From: Zunongwangia atlantica 22II14-10F7
GTDB lineage: Bacteria > Bacteroidota > Bacteroidia > Flavobacteriales > Flavobacteriaceae
Length of the DNA: 64,000 bases
NCBI RefSeq assembly: GCF_002094855.1
Contig: NZ_ARYN01000001.1
Location: 248,001 to 312,000, forward strand
Reading direction: 5' to 3'
Shown: one piece after another, positions 60,942 through 64,000 of the stretch
Layout of the letters: every line of letters starts with the position of its first letter
Numbering within the stretch: the first letter of the stretch is position 1
Program-made: the position numbers and the translations under genes
Notes under the pieces: model-generated
What the model was told of the DNA's origin: nothing
The model's input: the letters and a program-made list of their open reading frames with translations, nothing else
Database searches by the model: none

Positions 60942-61532
60942 TTTCAGGGGCTTTTAGAGTAAACTTTTTATGCTGAATTCCGCTTGTGCCAATAGTGGTA
61001 ATTCAGATATTAAGTTACTTATTTTTTATCGAATTTTTGGTGTGAACTGTCATTAAAATAATTGGTTCTCTTAGAAAATGATCAACGAATTTTTTGAAAT
61101 GTTTTATTTTGAAGTTTATGAAATGCCTTTGCTTAAAAGGATCACGGTTTTAGTGTGAACTGCTAAAAATAAGCAAATGTTAAAATATGCTCTATAAATG
61201 AATTATTTAATAATTATTAAAGCTTTTGTTTGATAATTCGATATTTATAAATTATACTTGTAGTCTAATAAACCATTAGTCTTTTTTGAGATTAATTTTC
61301 CCCAATTATTTGTCTGGATTATTTAAAAGATAACCAAACAAATAAAAAATTAACGAAATCGATATCGTGAAATCCTATTGCTTATTGTGTAGTAGGATGA
61401 AGTAAGAAACTTATGATTTCCCAGCTATATAGGGGACAATCTCTATAAACTAAAATTAAAAATGAGTTCTTAAAACTGAATCAAACTAAACTATGTTTAA
61501 GGTTAAAAATGTAATCGATTGCATCATTTAAA
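60942..61532. other. Non-coding region upstream of the SusC-like gene
   Basis: About 590 bp, A+T-rich, with no supported gene (a 26-codon frame at 61078-61158 is unsupported). It contains a 10-bp direct repeat GTGTGAACTG at 61040-61049 and 61153-61162, a promoter candidate at 61229-61260, and a long presumptive leader with small hairpins (CTAAT-AAACC-ATTAG after the promoter, ATCCTA/TAGGAT further down). The direct repeats are possible regulator sites. Confidence 0.5.
61229..61260 (+). promoter_or_regulatory. Promoter candidate for the SusC-like gene
   Basis: TTTG (61229-61232), then a 20-bp spacer, then TATACTTG (61253-61260), one mismatch from TAnnTTTG. A start near 61266 would give a leader of about 267 nt, long for this group. 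Confidence 0.45.
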
Positions 61533-64000
61533 ATGAGAATTATGGAGGAAACAAAACTTAAATCTTTTAAAAGATTTTTTCAGCTAATCATGTTTATGAC
61601 GTCCAGTTTAGTCTGGTCTCAGGATTTGATTACTATTTCTGGAAGTGTAGCAGCAGCAAAAGATGGGATGCCTCTTGGAGGGGTAAACATTTTTGTTGAA
61701 GATACAGATTATGCAACAGTATCAGACTTTGATGGTAATTTTGAAATAGTAGTTCCATCAAATGCAATTCTTACTTTAAGTTATATTGGATTTCAAACGA
61801 AAACGATTGATTTATCGGGAAGGGATAATTATGATTTCGTTTTAGAAGAAGATGTTCAATCACTTGAAGATGTTGTGGTAGTAGGGTATGGCCAGGTTAA
61901 AAAATCAGATTTAACCGGCGCAGTTTCTACTTTAGATCAGGAAGAGATTACCGCTATACCAACAACCAATGCTTTAGAAAGTTTGCAGGGTAAAGTACCT
62001 GGTTTAGATTTAACCAAATCTAGCGGACAGGCTGGTGCCAGCTTAAGTTTTAATATTAGAGGAAATAGATCGCTAAATGCTTCTAATGGGCCTTTAGTAG
62101 TTGTAGATGGTATCATTTACGGAAATACATTAGACGTTAACCCAAATGATATCGCTTCTGTAGAAGTACTTAAAGATGCTTCAGCAACTGCAATATATGG
62201 GACTTTAGGTGCTAATGGTGTTATTCTTATTACCACTAAAAGTGGTAAAATGGGTAAAAGCAGGGTTTCTGTAAATAGTTATTATGCAATACAGGATCTT
62301 GGTGGTTATGCAAATATAATGACGGGGCCAGAGTGGGTAGCTTTAAGAAGAGAAGCCAGGCGTACCGTTGGAGAGTGGAATGGTGTAGAAGATGATGTTA
62401 ATATCTTTAATCCAACACAACTGGAAAATTTTCAAAACGGAATTTATACTGAATGGGCAGATGAGATTTTGGGTACAGGTAGTATTCAAAATCATCAGGT
62501 AAGTGTTTCTGGAGGTTCAGAGAAAACAGCCTATTATTTTTCTATGGAATATTTTCGTGAAGAAGGATTACTTAGAAATGATAATCTAGACCGTTACAGC
62601 GGGCGTTTGCGAGTAAATCATGAAATTTTAGACAACCTATCTGTAGGGACTAATATTCAGTATTCTATAAAGGAAAGAAATATTAGAAGAGATCCTTTAA
62701 ACCAGGCCAATAAAATGAGTCCGCTTGGAGCTCCTTACGATGCTGAAGGTAATTTGCTTGTTTTTCCGGTAGGAGATAGTTCAACACTAAATCCACTTGT
62801 AGACGAGCAGCCTGGAAATTATGTGAATAACGAGGAGAATAATAGATTTTTTGGGAATGTAAGTTTAGATTGGAAACCCTTTGAAAACTTCACATTTACC
62901 TCAAGACTAGGAATAGATCGTACTAATTATAGAAGAGGTTTATTTTCTGCATCCAATACTTTAGAAGTGGGGGCAGATGGATTATCATTAGCCCGCGCAG
63001 AAAATGGATTCTTTAACCGTACTACTTTCGAAAATTTTATGAATTACAGTTTTTCTTTATCAGAGAAACATGAATTTCAAACTTTACTGGGATCTAGTGT
63101 TTGGAAAACCACGCAGGAAGATTATCTGGCAGAAGGACGCGATTTAGCTTCTCCAACAATGCTTTTTAATAATCTTGGTGCATTGCAAACACAAATTCAA
63201 AATGATAGTAGTTTAGAAGAGCGACAATTAGCTTCTTTCTTCGGAAGGTTAAATTATAAGTTTGACGAACGTTTTCTTGTAACTCTGTTACTAAGAACAG
63301 ATGGATCTTCAGTGCTTGCACCAGGAAAAAAATGGGGGTATTTCCCATCTGCAGCACTTGGATGGGTGATGAGTAAGGAAAAGTTTATGGAGAATACCAA
63401 TTGGATCTCTAATTTAAAACTTCGTGCCAGTTATGGTATTTCTGGGAATAGTGCAGTAACTCCTTATCAAACTTTAGGAGGACTTTCAAGAAGCACCTAT
63501 GCCTTTGATGCTGGTAATGACGAGCAACCGGCATTTGGTTATTATCCATCTTTAATTGCAGCTTCAGATCTTACCTGGGAAACAACTGCCACTACAAATT
63601 TTGGTATCGATTTTGGCTTTTTCAATAACAGGCTTACTGGTACATTAGATATGTACGAGCAAAATACTTCAGACCTTTTGATGCAAAGAGCACTTCCTAC
63701 AACTTCAGGATTTTCTATTGCCTGGGATAATATAGGGAAAACTAGAAACCGCGGACTAGAATTGGTGTTGTCTACCAGAAATTTAGTTGAAGAAAACAAT
63801 GGAATTAGCTGGACTTCAGATATTACGTTTACTACTAATAATGAAGAAATCGTTGAATTGCCTGAAGGTGATAGAGATTTAGCAAACTCATGGTTTGTAG
63901 GACAACCTATCAATTCATTTTATAATTATGAAAAAATAGGAATCTGGCAATTGGGAGAAGAGGATCTTGCTGCACAATATGGCCAGGAACCAGGAGATAT
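61533..64000 (+). CDS. SusC/RagA-family TonB-linked outer-membrane receptor (3' end outside window)
   Basis: An incomplete receptor (over 820 residues seen). The signal peptide (LIMFMTSSLVWSQ) precedes a carboxypeptidase-like domain (about 30-115), a TonB-box-like EDVVVVGYG, the plug (LTGAVSTLDQEEI, NALESLQGKVPGLD, FNIRGNRSLNASNGPLVVVDG, ATAIYGTLGANGVILITTKSG) and the first barrel strands. SusC proteins take up glycans or peptides with a SusD lipoprotein, expected just beyond the window. An alternative start is the in-frame ATG at 61542; both are followed by the same signal. The promoter candidate is at 61229-61260. Confidence 0.9.
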   Translation, partial: MRIMEETKLKSFKRFFQLIMFMTSSLVWSQDLITISGSVAAAKDGMPLGGVNIFVEDTDYATVSDFDGNFEIVVPSNAILTLSYIGFQTKTIDLSGRDNYDFVLEEDVQSLEDVVVVGYGQVKKSDLTGAVSTLDQEEITAIPTTNALESLQGKVPGLDLTKSSGQAGASLSFNIRGNRSLNASNGPLVVVDGIIYGNTLDVNPNDIASVEVLKDASATAIYGTLGANGVILITTKSGKMGKSRVSVNSYYAIQDLGGYANIMTGPEWVALRREARRTVGEWNGVEDDVNIFNPTQLENFQNGIYTEWADEILGTGSIQNHQVSVSGGSEKTAYYFSMEYFREEGLLRNDNLDRYSGRLRVNHEILDNLSVGTNIQYSIKERNIRRDPLNQANKMSPLGAPYDAEGNLLVFPVGDSSTLNPLVDEQPGNYVNNEENNRFFGNVSLDWKPFENFTFTSRLGIDRTNYRRGLFSASNTLEVGADGLSLARAENGFFNRTTFENFMNYSFSLSEKHEFQTLLGSSVWKTTQEDYLAEGRDLASPTMLFNNLGALQTQIQNDSSLEERQLASFFGRLNYKFDERFLVTLLLRTDGSSVLAPGKKWGYFPSAALGWVMSKEKFMENTNWISNLKLRASYGISGNSAVTPYQTLGGLSRSTYAFDAGNDEQPAFGYYPSLIAASDLTWETTATTNFGIDFGFFNNRLTGTLDMYEQNTSDLLMQRALPTTSGFSIAWDNIGKTRNRGLELVLSTRNLVEENNGISWTSDITFTTNNEEIVELPEGDRDLANSWFVGQPINSFYNYEKIGIWQLGEEDLAAQYGQEPGD

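Noticed and set aside
61078-61158. 26-codon frame upstream of the SusC-like gene
   Set aside because: Too short, no family resemblance, no promoter, and it spans one copy of a direct repeat.
63542-63913. 123-codon frame antisense to the SusC-like gene
   Set aside because: Opposite-strand shadow of the receptor; no domain.
1-64000. CRISPR arrays and ribosomal RNA genes
   Set aside because: No regularly spaced identical repeats with unique spacers, and no rRNA-like segments, were seen.

Overview
The window is chromosomal DNA from a marine-type flavobacterium (Bacteroidota, Flavobacteriaceae; the gene repertoire fits the Gramella/Zunongwangia/Salegentibacter neighbourhood, but the genus is inference). 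Supporting signs are low G+C, SusC- and TonB-type receptors with N-terminal carboxypeptidase-like plug extensions, a type IX secretion (T9SS) sorting domain, an RprX/RprY-type two-component pair, TAnnTTTG promoters and almost no Shine-Dalgarno sequences.

Layout. 1-5.4 kb (+): end of fabI, a GT2 glycosyltransferase, a YbbR-like protein, coaE, and rprX/rprY. 5.5-14.7 kb (-): a tightly packed run, yggS-like / DEDDh exonuclease-GIY-YIG fusion / DUF3857 / K+ channel / miaA, preceded by DUF1015, a 3-hydroxyacyl-CoA dehydrogenase and a Gfo/Idh/MocA oxidoreductase. 15-17.7 kb: pcm (TTG start), an M28 lipoprotein peptidase and an SGNH hydrolase. 17.85-23.2 kb: tRNA-Ser(UGA) followed by an accessory block with a GIY-YIG protein, a membrane-tethered PD-(D/E)XK-like protein, a type IIG restriction-modification enzyme carrying a dispersed repeat inside its reading frame, and a 37-codon membrane ORF. 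23.4-25 kb: a 63-aa conserved small protein and a kelch protein. 25.2-32.9 kb (-): a complete heavy-metal export operon (response regulator, kinase, TolC, adaptor, RND pump). 33-39 kb: a DUF808 membrane protein, a DUF4374 lipoprotein plus TonB receptor (probable iron/siderophore uptake), and a divergent AraC regulator. 39.2-51.2 kb: an envelope polysaccharide cluster. 51.3-61 kb: a surface protein, a bacillithiol-transferase-like DinB protein, a T9SS cargo protein, a GH2 glycosidase, a second 63-aa paralogue, a GDPD-family protein and hemG. 61.5 kb to the end: a SusC/RagA receptor running off the window.

The most interesting assembly is 39.2-51.2 kb. A receiver domain fused to a polyprenyl-phosphate-hexose-synthase-like GT2 lies divergent from a 1029-aa GT-C-like membrane protein, an Ig-like protein and a GH5 hydrolase. 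Next to these are a GT4, a MOP-type flippase and a TPR/YaiO-type outer-membrane barrel. The parts list resembles a Pel-like synthase-dependent exopolysaccharide exporter in logic (hydrolase, GT4, flippase, TPR-barrel), but the polymerising parts and the regulator differ; the assignment as one system is inference.

Non-coding highlights are a dispersed multi-hairpin repeat in three copies (one with a compensatory base-pair change and an internal deletion between direct repeats), GTCATTTCGA-type repeats both intergenic and in-frame within the type IIG gene, two identical-arm dyads exactly 40 bp apart after the tRNA, an orphan promoter-like site plus terminator pair suggesting a small RNA at 59.27-59.34 kb, and a 10-bp-period direct repeat upstream of the metal efflux genes.
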